NCBI RefSeq assembly: GCF_005233875.1 | Contig: NZ_SZPZ01000001.1 | Location: 2,046,001-2,110,000, forward strand | Length of the DNA: 64,000 nt | From: Kribbella jiaozuonensis | GTDB taxonomy: Bacteria > Actinomycetota > Actinomycetes > Propionibacteriales > Kribbellaceae | Direction: 5' to 3' | Shown: positions 50,199 to 60,215 of the stretch, one piece after another | Layout: every line of letters begins with the position of its first letter | Position numbering within the stretch: position 1 is the stretch's first letter | The notes under the pieces: model-generated | Told to the model about the DNA's origin: nothing | The model's database searches: none | The model's input: the letters and a program-made list of their open reading frames with translations, nothing else | Program-made: the position numbers and the translations under genes

Positions 50199-52679
50199 GT
50201 GAGCGAGCAGGTGGAAGACACCCCCATCGACAGGGGTGGCTACGACTTCAACGCCATGCAGGCCAAGTGGCGTCCGGTGTGGGAGAAGCTGGACCCGTTC
50301 AAGGCGAAGGACGACGGCTCGGCCGAGCGGCGCTACGCGCTCACGATGTTCTCCTACCCGTCCGGCGACCTGCACATGGGTCACGCCGAGGTGTTCGCAC
50401 TGCACGACGTGCTGGCCCGCTACTGGTTCCAGCAGGGGTACGACGTGCTGAACCCGATCGGCTGGGACTCGTTCGGCCTGCCCGCCGAGAACGCCGCGAT
50501 CAAGCGCAACGAGCACCCGGCGACGTTCACCTACGCCAACATCGAGACGCAGGCCGAGTCGATCCGCCGGTACGCGATCAGCTTCGACTGGTCCCGCCGG
50601 CTGCACACGTCCGACCCGGAGTACTACCGCTGGACCCAGTGGTTGTTCCTGCGGCTGTACGAACGCGGCCTGGCGTACCGCAAGGCGTCGTACGTCAACT
50701 GGTGCCCGCACGACCAGACCGTGCTGGCCAACGAGCAGGTGATCCAGGGACGCTGTGAGCGCTGCGGTCACGAGGTGACCAAGCGCGAGCTGACCCAGTG
50801 GTACTTCAAGACCACGGAGTACGCCCAGCGGCTGCTGGACGACATGGAGCTGCTGCAGTGGCCGGAAGAGATCCTGCTGATGCAGCGCAACTGGATCGGC
50901 CGGTCCGAGGGCGCGTTCGCGAACTTCGAGGTCGAGGGCCACGACGAGCCGATCAAGGTGTTCACCACCCGTCCGGACACGCTGTTCGGCGCCACCTTCA
51001 TGGTGGTCGCGCCGGACGCGAAGCTGGCCGCCGAGCTGGTCACGCCGGAGCAGCAGGCTGCCTTCGACGAGTACCTGACCAAGGTCAAGGCGACCACCGA
51101 GATCGAGCGGCAGAGCACCGAGCGCGAGAAGACCGGCGTCTTCCTGGGTTCGTACGCGATCAACCCGGTGACCGGGCAGCGGATCCCGATCTGGGCCGCC
51201 GACTACGTGCTGGCCGACTACGGCACCGGCGCGATCATGGCCGTGCCCGGCCAGGACACCCGGGACTGGGAGTTCGCGGAGAAGTTCGACCTGCCGATCG
51301 TCCGTACCGTGCAGCCGCCCGCCGATTTCGACGGCAAGGCCTACACCGGTGAGGGCGCCGCGATCAACAGCGCGAACGACGAGATCAGCCTGGACGGACT
51401 GGACATCGCCGACGCGAAGTCCCGGATCATCGACTGGCTGGACGGTAAGGGCCTGGGCGAGCGGACGATCAACTACCGCCTGCGCGACTGGCTGCTGAGC
51501 CGGCAGCGCTACTGGGGTTGCCCGATCCCGATCATCCACTGCCCGTCGTGTGGCGAGGTGCCGGTTCCGGAAGACCAGCTGCCGATGGAGCTGCCGGACC
51601 TGCGCGGAGCGGACCTGCAGCCGAAGGGCGTCTCGCCGCTGGCCGCAGACCGTGAGTGGGTCGAGGTCGACTGCCCGAAGTGCGGCGGCAAGGCCGAGCG
51701 GGACACGGACACGATGGACACGTTCGTCGACTCGTCCTGGTACTTCCTGCGCTACCTGTCCCCGCAGTACACCGAGGGCGCCTTCGACCAGGCTGCCGCG
51801 GACCGCTGGATGTCCGTGTACCAGTACGTCGGTGGCAAGGAGCACGCCGTACTGCACCTGCTGTACGCGCGCTTCTTCGTCAAGGCGCTGCACGACATGG
51901 GCCTGCTGAGCGTCGTCGAGCCCTTCACCCGGCTGCTGAACCAGGGCCAGGTGATCAACAAGGGCAAGGCGATGAGCAAGTCGCTGGGCAACGGCGTGAA
52001 CCTGGGCGACCAGATCGACGAGTACGGCGTCGACGCGGTCCGGCTGACGATGGTGTTCGCCGGCCCGCCCGCGGACGACATCGACTGGGCCGACATGTCG
52101 CCGGGGGGCTCGCTGAAGTTCCTGCAACGGGCCTGGCGGCTGGCTGCTGCGGTCGAGGCGCCGCTGGGCTCGGATCCCTCGACCGGCGACGTCGAGCTGC
52201 GCAAGCTGACCCACCGCACGGTGGCCGACGCGACCGAGCTGATCGACTCGCACCGGTTCAACGTGATGGTGGCCCGGATCATGGAGCTGGTGAACGCGAC
52301 CCGGAAGGCGATCGACTCCGGCCCGGGTGCGGCCGACCCGGCGGTCCGCGAGGCGGTCGAGACGGTGTCGATCCTGCTGAGCCTGGTCGCGCCGTACACG
52401 GCCGAGGACATGTGGGCCGAGCTGGGCCACGAGCCGACCGTCGCCAAGGCCGGCTGGCCGAAGGTCGACCCGGCCCTGCTGGTCCAGGACACGGTCACCT
52501 GCGTGGTCCAGGTGGCCGGCAAGGTGAAGGACCGGCTGGAGGTCGCGCCCGACATCTCCGACGCCGATCTGGAGAAGCTGGCGCTGGACTCGGACGCGGT
52601 GCAGAAGGCGCTGGACGGCCGCGGTACCCGCAAGGTGATCGTGCGGGCGCCGAAGCTGGTCAACATCGTCCCGGCCTGA
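50199..52679 (+). CDS. leuS: Leucine--tRNA ligase
   Basis: The 826-aa class I synthetase has the HIGH motif as HMGH at residues 59-62 and KMSKS as KAMSKS near 590. It has the LeuRS-specific [19 protein letters not shown], the CP1 editing domain with [18 protein letters not shown], and the C-terminal anticodon domain ending in [14 protein letters not shown]. It charges tRNA-Leu in the cytoplasm. The start is GTG at 50199 with GTAGGA just before it; an in-frame reading upstream would run through the attenuator. It is expected to respond to leucine through the leader peptide. Confidence 0.97.
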   Translation: MSEQVEDTPIDRGGYDFNAMQAKWRPVWEKLDPFKAKDDGSAERRYALTMFSYPSGDLHMGHAEVFALHDVLARYWFQQGYDVLNPIGWDSFGLPAENAAIKRNEHPATFTYANIETQAESIRRYAISFDWSRRLHTSDPEYYRWTQWLFLRLYERGLAYRKASYVNWCPHDQTVLANEQVIQGRCERCGHEVTKRELTQWYFKTTEYAQRLLDDMELLQWPEEILLMQRNWIGRSEGAFANFEVEGHDEPIKVFTTRPDTLFGATFMVVAPDAKLAAELVTPEQQAAFDEYLTKVKATTEIERQSTEREKTGVFLGSYAINPVTGQRIPIWAADYVLADYGTGAIMAVPGQDTRDWEFAEKFDLPIVRTVQPPADFDGKAYTGEGAAINSANDEISLDGLDIADAKSRIIDWLDGKGLGERTINYRLRDWLLSRQRYWGCPIPIIHCPSCGEVPVPEDQLPMELPDLRGADLQPKGVSPLAADREWVEVDCPKCGGKAERDTDTMDTFVDSSWYFLRYLSPQYTEGAFDQAAADRWMSVYQYVGGKEHAVLHLLYARFFVKALHDMGLLSVVEPFTRLLNQGQVINKGKAMSKSLGNGVNLGDQIDEYGVDAVRLTMVFAGPPADDIDWADMSPGGSLKFLQRAWRLAAAVEAPLGSDPSTGDVELRKLTHRTVADATELIDSHRFNVMVARIMELVNATRKAIDSGPGAADPAVREAVETVSILLSLVAPYTAEDMWAELGHEPTVAKAGWPKVDPALLVQDTVTCVVQVAGKVKDRLEVAPDISDADLEKLALDSDAVQKALDGRGTRKVIVRAPKLVNIVPA

Positions 52680-52685
52680 GCGCAC

Positions 52686-52718
52686 GTCGCCCGGTCTCAT
52701 GTCGTGGGGCCGGGCGAC
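52686..52718 (+). terminator. leuS terminator hairpin
   Basis: GTCGCCCGG (52686-52694) pairs perfectly with CCGGGCGAC (52710-52718), followed by ATTTGTCTT. It stands six bases after the leuS stop. Confidence 0.7.
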
Positions 52719-52744
52719 ATTTGTCTTAGGGCTACGCTGCTGGG

Positions 52745-53164
52745 ATGCGCTCTGAGCTGATCGACATCGCGACCGGCGGGACCGAGGTCGTGTTCGACCT
52801 GACGAGCAGGTGCGAGCAGTTCGTCGCCGCTGAGGCCCACCAGGCCCAGGGCGACGGGCTGCTGCACGTGTTCGTGCCGCACGCGACGGCCGGGGTCGCG
52901 ATCCTCGAGACCGGTGCGGGCAGCGACACGGATCTGCTCGCGGTGCTGGACGAGTTGCTGCCGCGCGACTTCAGCTGGCGGCACCGGCACGGTTCGCCCG
53001 GACACGGCCGCGACCACGTGCTGCCGGCGCTGATTCCGCCGTACGCGTCGATTCCGGTGCTCGAAGGGCGGTTGATGCTCGGCACCTGGCAATCGATCTG
53101 CCTGGTCGACACCAATGTGGACAATCCGCAGCGCCAGGTCCGGCTTTCCTGGCTGCCCGGTTAA
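52745..53164 (+). CDS. YjbQ-family (secondary thiamine-phosphate synthase-like) protein
   Basis: The 139-aa protein has the UPF0047/YjbQ pattern: DITSRC-type segment FDLTSRCEQFV, GLLHVFVPHATAGVAILETG, then RHRHGSPGHGRDHVLPALIPPYASIPVLEGRLMLGTWQSICLVD. The conserved histidines and WQ..CLVD are typical. Members can show weak thiamine-phosphate synthase activity, but their true role is unknown. No Shine-Dalgarno is clear and a TACGCT box lies just upstream of the ATG, suggesting leaderless translation. Confidence 0.9.
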   Translation: MRSELIDIATGGTEVVFDLTSRCEQFVAAEAHQAQGDGLLHVFVPHATAGVAILETGAGSDTDLLAVLDELLPRDFSWRHRHGSPGHGRDHVLPALIPPYASIPVLEGRLMLGTWQSICLVDTNVDNPQRQVRLSWLPG

Positions 53165-53630
53165 CGGACCACCGGGTAACAATCATTCCCGGGATTTTGG
53201 TGACTTATCGTGATGTTGCCGATCGCGTTACGTTTGCGAAACACGACTCCGCTTGAATTGCGGCATGGCAGCCCTGGACACCTTGCGCGACGTCACCGTT
53301 GAGCTCCTGGTTCGCGCAACCCGAGGGGTTTGCGACGGCAGCTTGCTGAATGCCGACGCGGGTCGCGCCGACACCAGCGCACGCATCGACGACTGGTCCG
53401 GCATCCTTTCTCTGTACACCGCCGAAAATGAATCCCGCTCGGTTCGCGCGACTGCTTGAAACACGCATTTCTGATCCCGCAGGCTTTTCTCCGAGCTTTG
53501 CTTTTGTTGCCTTGATCAACAAGTTGGTGTGACCCAGGCCGCATCCCGCACGCCGGTCAGGCCCCGCACAGACACGCACGTCACGCTATGTTGTGACAGG
53601 AACGTGGGGCCTCCAGAGGGGTGACGTGCT
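53165..53630. other. 466-bp intergenic region of lower GC, no recognised gene
   Basis: The stretch is visibly more AT-rich than its surroundings, for example around 53190-53250 and 53430-53530. Short open frames exist on both strands (for example 53265-53459 plus) but lack Shine-Dalgarno sequences and the G/C third-position bias seen in real genes here. It probably holds the promoter of the XRE-NB-ARC gene; older horizontally acquired or decayed DNA is possible. Confidence 0.4.
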
Positions 53631-56201
53631 GTGTCGGACACGGATGGCCGGGCTGACGGTCGGCGGGGTTTCGCCGATCTGTTGCTCGACCTCAGGGTCC
53701 AGGCCGGCCTCTCCCAGGAGGAGCTGGCCGACCGCGCCGGGCTGAGTGTCCGGTCGATCCGCGAGATCGAGGCCGGCCGGGTCGCGCGGCCGCGGAAGGA
53801 CTCGGTCCGGCTGCTGGCGTCCGCGCTCGGTCTGCAGGACCCTTCGCAGTTCCTCGCCGCGGCCGGGCACGGTACTGGGCGTCGGGTCGTGCAGCCTGCT
53901 GTCATATCCGTCGCCGATCCGGCCCCGACCGGTCTGCGCTGGCGCGGCACGCGGCCGATCCCGGACGGACTCGTCGGGCGCGAGCAGGAGCTGTTCGAGC
54001 TGGAAGGCCTGCTGCGGCAGAACCGGCTGGTCACGCTCGTCGGCCCCGGCGGAGTCGGCAAGACCGAGCTCGCGCTGGCTGCGGCTGACCGCTTCTCCGG
54101 CGCGGACACCACAGTGGTGGTCGTCGACCTCACCACGGTCCAGCGCGACGCCGCCGTACCGTCAGCCATCCTCGACGCCTTCGGCACAGCCCCCGGTACG
54201 TCGGACCTGGATGACGTACTGTCCGGCCGCCGGCCCGGTGATCTGGTCATCGTCGAGGACAACGCCGAGCACGTCCTCGACGGTGTCGCGACCGTCGCCA
54301 ACCGGATGGTCCGCAGCTTCCCGGGCATCGGCGTGCTGGTGACGTCGCGGATCCCGCTGGGGCTGCCGGATGAAGTCGTACGCCGGGTGCAGGTGCTCGG
54401 CGTACCGCCGAACGACGAGAACTTCGACGAGATCGCGGCGTCGCCGGCCGTCGAGATGTTCTGCCGCCGAGTGGCCCGGGTACGGCCGGAATTCGTTCTG
54501 ACGCCTGCCAACGCTCCGACCGTGGCTCGCCTGTGTCGCCGGCTGGACGGGCTGCCGTTGGCGCTCGAGCTGGCGGCCGCCCGGGCGGGGTCGCTGTCGG
54601 TGGAGACGATTCTGGCGGCGCTGGACGATCGGTTCCGGTTGCTGTCGGGGCCGCGGCGATTCGGCGCACCTCATCAGCGGACGCTGGCGGACACGATTGC
54701 CTGGAGCGTCGACGCGCTGTCCGATGCGGCGCGGCAGTTGCTGTACCGGTGCTCGGTGCTGGGGTCGCCGTTCACGCTCGAAGCGGTGGCCGGGGTGTGT
54801 ACAGGCGATCCGATCGACGGTCTCGACGTGCCGATGCTGCTGGCCGAGTTGGTGGACAAGTCGCTGCTGCAGCCGGTGCTCGAGTTCGAGCAGCTGTACG
54901 GCTCGCGGTACAAGCTGCTGGAGACGATCCGGGAGCACGCGTACGCCGGTCTGACGTCGCAGGGTTCAGACTTGGTCGAGTTCCGGGACCGGGCGGTCGC
55001 GTGGTGTTCGACGTACGTCGCGGGGCTGGAGGGCGCTTGGTCGTCGCCGGACCGCGACCGGCAGTACCGGGCGGCGCATGCGAACTCTGCGCTGTTCGAG
55101 GTGGCGCTGGAGCGGGCCGCCGAGCTGGGGGAGTGGGACGCGGCTGCGCGGATCGTGCTGGGGTTCCGGATCGCGTGGCAGTACCAGGCGAGTGTGGCCG
55201 AGAGCGGGATCCGCTGGGCGACGCTGTGCGCTTCTCAGGTGTCCGACAAGGAGATCAGTGGCCGGCTGCTCGCGATCGCGGGGCGGCTGTCCAGTCTGAC
55301 CGGTGACATCCGTGGTGCGCGTCGGCACTACGAGGAGGCGCGGACGCTGATCCCGGGCGAGACCGAGATGGGTCTGGTCGCTCGTGGCGGCTGGGTGTCG
55401 TCCGGTTCGCATCTGCTCGACACACAGAGCCTGGCCGAGATCCCGGCGCTGGTAGACGACGCTCGCAAGCATGGCGACGTACAGCGGTCTGCGACCGTGC
55501 AGGCGACCTGTGGGCTGGCTCTGCTGCGGTGGGGTCGGTTGGTCGAAGCCAAGGAGCTCCTGCTCGCTTGGGAGGCTGCACTGGTCAATCCGGGCGTCTA
55601 TCCCGACGAGATCGCGTACATGGCGCTCAGCCGTGTCGACCTCGAGCTGGGGAACCTGGCCGAGGCGCGTCACTGGGCCGTGCTCGCCCGCGACAGTCAG
55701 GCCTCGGACGACCCGGAGCGGACCAAGGTCGCCGGCTGTCTGGCGATGGTCGAGTTCCACGACGGCCGGTACGACGAGGCGCGGGCGCTGCTCGACCAGG
55801 CCGACGCCGACATCCGTGGCCACCGCGGGTACTTCGACTACCTGGTGATGCTGTACCGGTCCCGGCTGGCGCGTGCCGCCGGTGAGGTCGAGCAGGCGCG
55901 GGTGTCGATCCGGGATGCTGTGAACCGGCTACTGCTCGAAGGGCGGGTCGTGTACCTCCTCGAAGTACTGCCGGAGGCTGTGGCGGTGCTGCACGCGCTG
56001 GGACGCTCGGACGCGGGAGATGCGTTGTGCGGGCAGTTGCTGGCGTGGCAGCGGTCGATGGACCCGCCGATGCTGCCGACCGCGTGGGCGGTGCTGCAGG
56101 AGTCGTGTGAGAGTGCTTCGGCTGCGGACGGTTGGCCCGAGCCGGATCCGGCGGCCGCGGTGCAGCGGCTGGCGAACGACGTACTGTCTGCTCTTTCCTG
56201 A
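53631..56201 (+). CDS. XRE-NB-ARC-TPR transcriptional regulator
   Basis: The 856-aa protein joins three modules. A Cro/C1-type HTH lies at residues 14-70 (LLLDLRVQAGLSQEELADRAGLSVRSIREIEAGR). A STAND NB-ARC ATPase has P-loop GPGGVGKT at 138-145, Walker B VIVEDNAEHV and SRIPLGLPDEV. A helical TPR-like half runs from about residue 430. It parallels the AfsR-like protein elsewhere in the window, but an XRE domain replaces the SARP domain. Such regulators are thought to switch on ATP and ligand binding. The start is GTG with AGAGGGG upstream. No obvious target operon follows; the next 620 bp are non-coding. Confidence 0.9.
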   Translation: MSDTDGRADGRRGFADLLLDLRVQAGLSQEELADRAGLSVRSIREIEAGRVARPRKDSVRLLASALGLQDPSQFLAAAGHGTGRRVVQPAVISVADPAPTGLRWRGTRPIPDGLVGREQELFELEGLLRQNRLVTLVGPGGVGKTELALAAADRFSGADTTVVVVDLTTVQRDAAVPSAILDAFGTAPGTSDLDDVLSGRRPGDLVIVEDNAEHVLDGVATVANRMVRSFPGIGVLVTSRIPLGLPDEVVRRVQVLGVPPNDENFDEIAASPAVEMFCRRVARVRPEFVLTPANAPTVARLCRRLDGLPLALELAAARAGSLSVETILAALDDRFRLLSGPRRFGAPHQRTLADTIAWSVDALSDAARQLLYRCSVLGSPFTLEAVAGVCTGDPIDGLDVPMLLAELVDKSLLQPVLEFEQLYGSRYKLLETIREHAYAGLTSQGSDLVEFRDRAVAWCSTYVAGLEGAWSSPDRDRQYRAAHANSALFEVALERAAELGEWDAAARIVLGFRIAWQYQASVAESGIRWATLCASQVSDKEISGRLLAIAGRLSSLTGDIRGARRHYEEARTLIPGETEMGLVARGGWVSSGSHLLDTQSLAEIPALVDDARKHGDVQRSATVQATCGLALLRWGRLVEAKELLLAWEAALVNPGVYPDEIAYMALSRVDLELGNLAEARHWAVLARDSQASDDPERTKVAGCLAMVEFHDGRYDEARALLDQADADIRGHRGYFDYLVMLYRSRLARAAGEVEQARVSIRDAVNRLLLEGRVVYLLEVLPEAVAVLHALGRSDAGDALCGQLLAWQRSMDPPMLPTAWAVLQESCESASAADGWPEPDPAAAVQRLANDVLSALS

Positions 56202-56820
56202 CCGCTTTTATGACGTGGATCCGCGGAAGCTGCCGGGTAACTGCCGGTTGATCTGCCTCGTCCTGACATGGCTGCCGGACCAAGAATTACAGCCGTAGGG
56301 CAGGTTCCACGAAGCAGAGTCCGACACCGGGCGGCGGCAGCGAAAGAGGTGGTGAACCATGAAGAGGCCATGGGACACCGCCGGACTGCCGGCCGGCGCG
56401 GCGAAGGCGACGCGGAGGGCATCCGGCGGCTGGTTGGTGGGGGCGCCGAGCGGCTGTCGAGAGCTCCGGGGTGCTGTGGAGTGTGGATCTGTCCTGCCTG
56501 TACCGGACGCTGTGCACCGTCAGGGCACCGCTTCCGGGGCGGGGTTCCAGCATCGGGTCAGGCACACGACACAGGGGACGAGTGCCACGACCCGGCCGGC
56601 ACGGGTAACCGACGGGTTTGGTCACCCGTCGGCGGGCCGGCCGCTGGGACCTCCCGGAACCTCGACGAGCTCGCGGTCAAGGCCGGTCCTGCGCGGTACC
56701 GGATACGGGGAGTAGCTCGTCGAGGCTCCATCAACTTCAGGCTGACAACCAGGGGGAGTCAGCAGGACAGGCCGGGCTGATGACGCACGTGGGGACGCCA
56801 CCAGCCCGGCAGTAGTCCCA
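56202..56820. other. Structured 620-bp intergenic region, no convincing gene
   Basis: Several inverted repeats lie here: CCGACGGGT (56609-56617) with ACCCGTCGG (56624-56632); CCTCGACGAGCT (56660-56671) with AGCTCGTCGAGG (56714-56725); GCCGGGCTG (56771-56779) with CAGCCCGGC (56802-56810). An ATG at 56359 after AGAGGTGGTG opens a 118-codon frame, but its codon choice lacks the third-position G/C bias of the neighbours. The pattern suggests a structured RNA or a decayed mobile RNA element; none was identified. Confidence 0.45.
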
Positions 56821-56860
56821 AGCGAGGTGAAGGCCCGGGAGGGGTGGCCTTCACCTCGCT
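56821..56860. terminator. Bidirectional terminator hairpin
   Basis: AGCGAGGTGAAGGCC (56821-56835) and GGCCTTCACCTCGCT (56846-56860) form a perfect 15-bp stem around a ten-base loop. The right arm overlaps the stop codon of the leftward oxidase gene by 2 bp. It would end transcription of that gene and of anything coming from the structured region. Confidence 0.78.
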
Positions 56861-57368
56861 AATCTTTGAGAACCGCCGCCTTGTCGAACGCGTAGCCGAC
56901 CATCCAGTGGGGCTGCAGCCGGCAGTAGACGATGTCGTCACCCCAGCTCGACGGCGAACTGCCGTAGTGGTTGGTGAGATGCTCCTCGATCTCCGCGAAG
57001 TCCGGGTGCTCCGGCGTCAGGAACTCGACGTCCCCGTGGCTGAACACCCCGATCCGCTCACCGTCGACGTACGAGAGACTCGCCGCCGGCCGCTTCCTCA
57101 GCTGCCGCGCCTTCGCCGCCGACCCGGACGTCGTGAACACCCACCGCGCGTGCAAGAAATGCCCGTCCACCGCGCTGATCCGCGGCTCACCCCGCGCCGT
57201 CACGGTGGCGAGATTCAGCGTGCACATCCCGGTCAGAACCCGCACCAGCTCCTCGGCATCCAGCCGGCGCTGGTCCTTGATGATGTTCCGCAGATGCTGG
57301 GTCGACCGCGCGTACGCCGTGTCCAGCAACCCCTGCATCTCGGTGACCTCCGCCACTGTCTCCTTCAT
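56859..57368 (-). CDS. Pyridoxamine 5'-phosphate oxidase-like FMN-binding split-barrel protein
   Basis: The 169-aa protein has the split-barrel core: VLTGMCTLNLATVTARGEPRISAVDGHFLHARWVFTTSGSAAKARQLRKRPAASLSYVDGERIGVFSHGDVEF. The arginine- and lysine-rich segment after TTSGSAAK suits FMN or F420 phosphate binding. It is not the vitamin B6 enzyme itself, as the C-terminal dimer motif is absent. I chose ATG 57366-57368; an in-frame start 10 codons upstream would leave no space for the divergent degV-type promoter. Confidence 0.82.
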   Translation of the reverse strand: MKETVAEVTEMQGLLDTAYARSTQHLRNIIKDQRRLDAEELVRVLTGMCTLNLATVTARGEPRISAVDGHFLHARWVFTTSGSAAKARQLRKRPAASLSYVDGERIGVFSHGDVEFLTPEHPDFAEIEEHLTNHYGSSPSSWGDDIVYCRLQPHWMVGYAFDKAAVLKD

Positions 57369-57421
57369 AATCCGGAGTCTGGCACTCCGCTCAGACATTA
57401 ACTGTCCGGTAACCTCGCTGC

Positions 57422-58264
57422 ATGGCAGCCCGCGTGCAGGTCGTCACCGACTCCACGGCCGGTCTGTCCACGCACGAGGTGCTCCGCCACCCGCTGACCG
57501 TCGTACCGCTCCAGGTCGTGATCGGCGGCACGTCGTACGACGACGGCGCCACGTCGGCCGACGCGGTCGCGGAGGCGCTCAAGACATTCACGCCTGTCTC
57601 GACCAGCCGCCCCGCCCCGCAGACCTTCGCTGACACGTACGCCGCCTGCGCAGCCGACGGCGCCGAAGCGGTGGTGTCGATCCACCTGTCCGGCGACATG
57701 TCCGGCACGTTCGAGGCCGCGATGATCGGGGCCAAGGAGTCACCGATCCCGGTCCGGGTGGTCGACTCCCGCTCGCTCGGCATGGGCCTCGGCTTCCCGG
57801 CCCTCGCGGCGGCCGCCGCAGCCGCCGCCGGGGCGGACGCCGCCGCGGTCGAGGCAGCGGCGCGAGCCACGATGAAGTTCACCTCGGCGTACTTCTACGT
57901 CGACACCCTCGAGTACCTCCGCCGCGGCGGCCGCATCGGCGCCGCCCAGGCCCTCTTCGGTACGGCGCTCGCCGTCAAACCGCTCCTCACGATCAGCGGC
58001 GGCCGCATCGTCCCCCTGGAAAAGGTCCGCACCTCCAGCCGAGCCATCGCCCGCCTCGCCGACATCGCCGTCCAACGCGCCGGCGACGCCCCCGTCCAGC
58101 TCGCCGTCCACCACCTCTCCAGCCTGGAAAAAGCCCAATCCCTGGCCGACGACCTCTCCAACCGCCTCCCCAAAGCGGAAGAAGTCGTCCTCCGCGAGGT
58201 AGGCGCCGTAATCGGCGCCCACGTAGGCCCCGGCCTCCTGGCCGTAGTAGTCAGCCCCCGCTAA
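57422..58264 (+). CDS. DegV-family fatty-acid-binding protein
   Basis: The 280-aa protein has the DegV start VQVVTDSTAGLSTHEV, then VVPLQVVIGGTSYDDGA, the SRPAPQTFADTYAA loop, VSIHLSGDMSGTFEAA and the ligand-region SRSLGMGLGF and YLRRGGRIGAAQALFGTALAVKPLL. DegV/FakB proteins bind fatty acids, and in firmicutes present them to the FakA kinase; no FakA gene is adjacent here. A TAACCT box six bases before the ATG and the lack of a Shine-Dalgarno suggest a leaderless mRNA. The neighbourhood degV-comEA-comEC is common in actinobacteria. Confidence 0.92.
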   Translation: MAARVQVVTDSTAGLSTHEVLRHPLTVVPLQVVIGGTSYDDGATSADAVAEALKTFTPVSTSRPAPQTFADTYAACAADGAEAVVSIHLSGDMSGTFEAAMIGAKESPIPVRVVDSRSLGMGLGFPALAAAAAAAAGADAAAVEAAARATMKFTSAYFYVDTLEYLRRGGRIGAAQALFGTALAVKPLLTISGGRIVPLEKVRTSSRAIARLADIAVQRAGDAPVQLAVHHLSSLEKAQSLADDLSNRLPKAEEVVLREVGAVIGAHVGPGLLAVVVSPR

Positions 58265-58334
58265 CCACCCGAGGTTCTCCACAGGTCCGAAGTCGTCGTC
58301 CCGCGGCCGCCCCGAACTCGTACTTTCTCTGCAC

Positions 58335-60215
58335 GTGAAGGCCTTCCGCCGTACCTCAACCCCCGACCCCACCACCCGAGCCCGAGCCCTGGCCCGCCTA
58401 GCCGCCCGACCCCCCACCCACCCCACCACCACAGCCCTCCCACCCACCCACAACACCGCGCACCCCGCCCCCGCCCACCCCGCCGTCACCAACCACCCGA
58501 CGCCCGACGCGAGCCACGCCGACGACCACCCGTCGTACGGCGTTGACAACAACGACGCCAAGCCCGCACCCACACCCGCCCAAGGCGTCGACCGCTCAAC
58601 GCACGCCATCACCAGCGACCACGCCCAGCCGACGCACGACCTGACCCATGCCGTCGACCAACCGCCGCACGGCGTCGTCCGCGGCCACGACGAGCCCGCG
58701 CCTGCAGCCCCCCGGGCCGCCGACCGGTCCACGTACGACGTGTCCCGTACCAGCAACGAACCGCCGTACGGCGTGGGCGTTGACGACCAACCGGGGTACG
58801 ACGCTGCCCGCGGCGGCACCCAGCTTGCGCCCACATTTGCCCGGGACGTCCACCAGTCTGCGCACGCCGTGTCCCGGAGCGGCAACGAACCGGGGTACGG
58901 CGTTGGCCGTGACGGTGACCAGTCCGCGCCTGCGGTTGTCCGAGCTGCCGACCAGTCAGCGCACGCCGTGACCGGCGGCAGCGACCAACCGGCGTACGGC
59001 TTGGACCGCATCGGCAACGAACCGGCGTACGGCGTGGGCCGCGTCGGCGACCAACCGGGGTATGGCGGCGACGGGCCTGCGCCCGCAGTTGCCCGGGGTG
59101 TCGACCGGTCCGCGTACGGCGTGAGTCACGGCGGCGACCAGCCTGTGCATGGAGCAGGCCGAGGTGCCAACCAGCCTGCTGACGCAGTTGGTGGCGACAC
59201 GGGCCAACGGGCGCACAGCGGTGGCCGTGGCGGCGACCAGTCCACGCACGCGGTTGGACGAGGCCTGGGGCTAGCTGCGCACGTTGGTCGCGGCGATGGC
59301 GAGAACCTTCACAATCCGACCGACCCCAGTCGCGAGCACCCCCGCGACGACTACCTGGAGGAGCGTGATGACGAGGTGCGAGGTGGATGGATCCCGGAAC
59401 AGGTCCGGCCCGAGCGACTCCGAGATGCTCGCTGGACCCTCACGCCACGGCACGTCCTCGTCCTGCTCGCTGTATTGGCCGTGGGCCTGTCCTGGGCCGC
59501 CTGGACCTTCCTTCGAGCCCGGCCTGAAACCCTCCCGAACGCCCAACCCAGCATCGCTACCACCGGCTCACCCGTCGCCCAGCCAACCTCCGGCCAAACC
59601 CAACCCGGCCAGACACAACCCAACACCGGCCAACCGGAACCCGGTGCCAGTCAGTCGCCAGGCACCAATCCGTCATCCGACCCCAACCAACCGTCCGGCA
59701 CTAACCAGCCTCCAGGCACTAACCAATCCCCAGGCACCAACCAGTCGCCCGGCGCCGCAACCTCACCTGGCCAACCGCTGCTCGTCGTGTACGTCGCCGG
59801 CAAGGTCCGCCGTCCCGGCCTCGTACGCGCCCCGACGGGCTCTCGCATAGCCGACGTACTCGCCCTGGCCGGCGGCCCACTCCCCGGCGTAGACCTCACC
59901 ACCCTCAACCTCGCCCGCCAGATCACCGACGGCGAGCAGATCAACGTCGGCCTGCCGAACCAACCCCCACCCACCAACCCACCCGGCGCAACCACGTCAT
60001 CCACGCCGACCACTGCATCCACAGACCCCGTCAACCTCAACACCGCCACCCTCGCCCAACTGGACGCCCTCCCCGGCGTTGGCCCCGTCCTCGCCCAGCG
60101 GATCCTCGACTACCGCACCCAGAACGGCCCTTTCACCACCATCGACCAACTCCAGGAGGTCCCCGGCGTAGGCCCCAAAAAGTTCGACTCCCTAAAACCC
60201 CATGTCCGCCTCTAA
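58335..60215 (+). CDS. comEA: ComEA-like DNA-binding protein with long 11-residue-repeat N-terminal extension
   Basis: The 626-aa protein ends with canonical ComEA parts: a membrane helix at about 374-393 (VLVLLAVLAVGLSWAAWTF), a Pro/Gln/Ser/Thr-rich linker, an SLBB domain (LVVYVAGKVRRPGLVRAP, about 483-540) and a helix-hairpin-helix pair (LNTATLAQLDALPGVGPVLAQRIL and LQEVPGVGPKKFDSLKP). ComEA binds incoming DNA outside the membrane. Unusually, residues 60-310 are about 22 imperfect 11-residue repeats (consensus GDQPAYGVGRG) on the cytoplasmic side. The GTG start follows a TACTTT box, with no Shine-Dalgarno. It overlaps comEC by 14 bp. Confidence 0.85.
   Translation: MKAFRRTSTPDPTTRARALARLAARPPTHPTTTALPPTHNTAHPAPAHPAVTNHPTPDASHADDHPSYGVDNNDAKPAPTPAQGVDRSTHAITSDHAQPTHDLTHAVDQPPHGVVRGHDEPAPAAPRAADRSTYDVSRTSNEPPYGVGVDDQPGYDAARGGTQLAPTFARDVHQSAHAVSRSGNEPGYGVGRDGDQSAPAVVRAADQSAHAVTGGSDQPAYGLDRIGNEPAYGVGRVGDQPGYGGDGPAPAVARGVDRSAYGVSHGGDQPVHGAGRGANQPADAVGGDTGQRAHSGGRGGDQSTHAVGRGLGLAAHVGRGDGENLHNPTDPSREHPRDDYLEERDDEVRGGWIPEQVRPERLRDARWTLTPRHVLVLLAVLAVGLSWAAWTFLRARPETLPNAQPSIATTGSPVAQPTSGQTQPGQTQPNTGQPEPGASQSPGTNPSSDPNQPSGTNQPPGTNQSPGTNQSPGAATSPGQPLLVVYVAGKVRRPGLVRAPTGSRIADVLALAGGPLPGVDLTTLNLARQITDGEQINVGLPNQPPPTNPPGATTSSTPTTASTDPVNLNTATLAQLDALPGVGPVLAQRILDYRTQNGPFTTIDQLQEVPGVGPKKFDSLKPHVRL

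Noticed and set aside
50076..52700. Minus-strand 874-codon frame opposite leuS
   Set aside because: It mirrors leuS exactly and has the typical Arg/Leu/Val/Asp composition of an antisense shadow.
53265..53459. Small plus-strand gene in the leuS-downstream gap
   Set aside because: No Shine-Dalgarno or promoter close to the start, weak third-position bias, and no recognisable motif.
56359..56715. 118-codon gene with AGAGGTGGTG upstream
   Set aside because: Codon third positions lack the bias of real genes here, and the end of the frame runs through large inverted repeats; kept only as a possibility in the structured-region entry.
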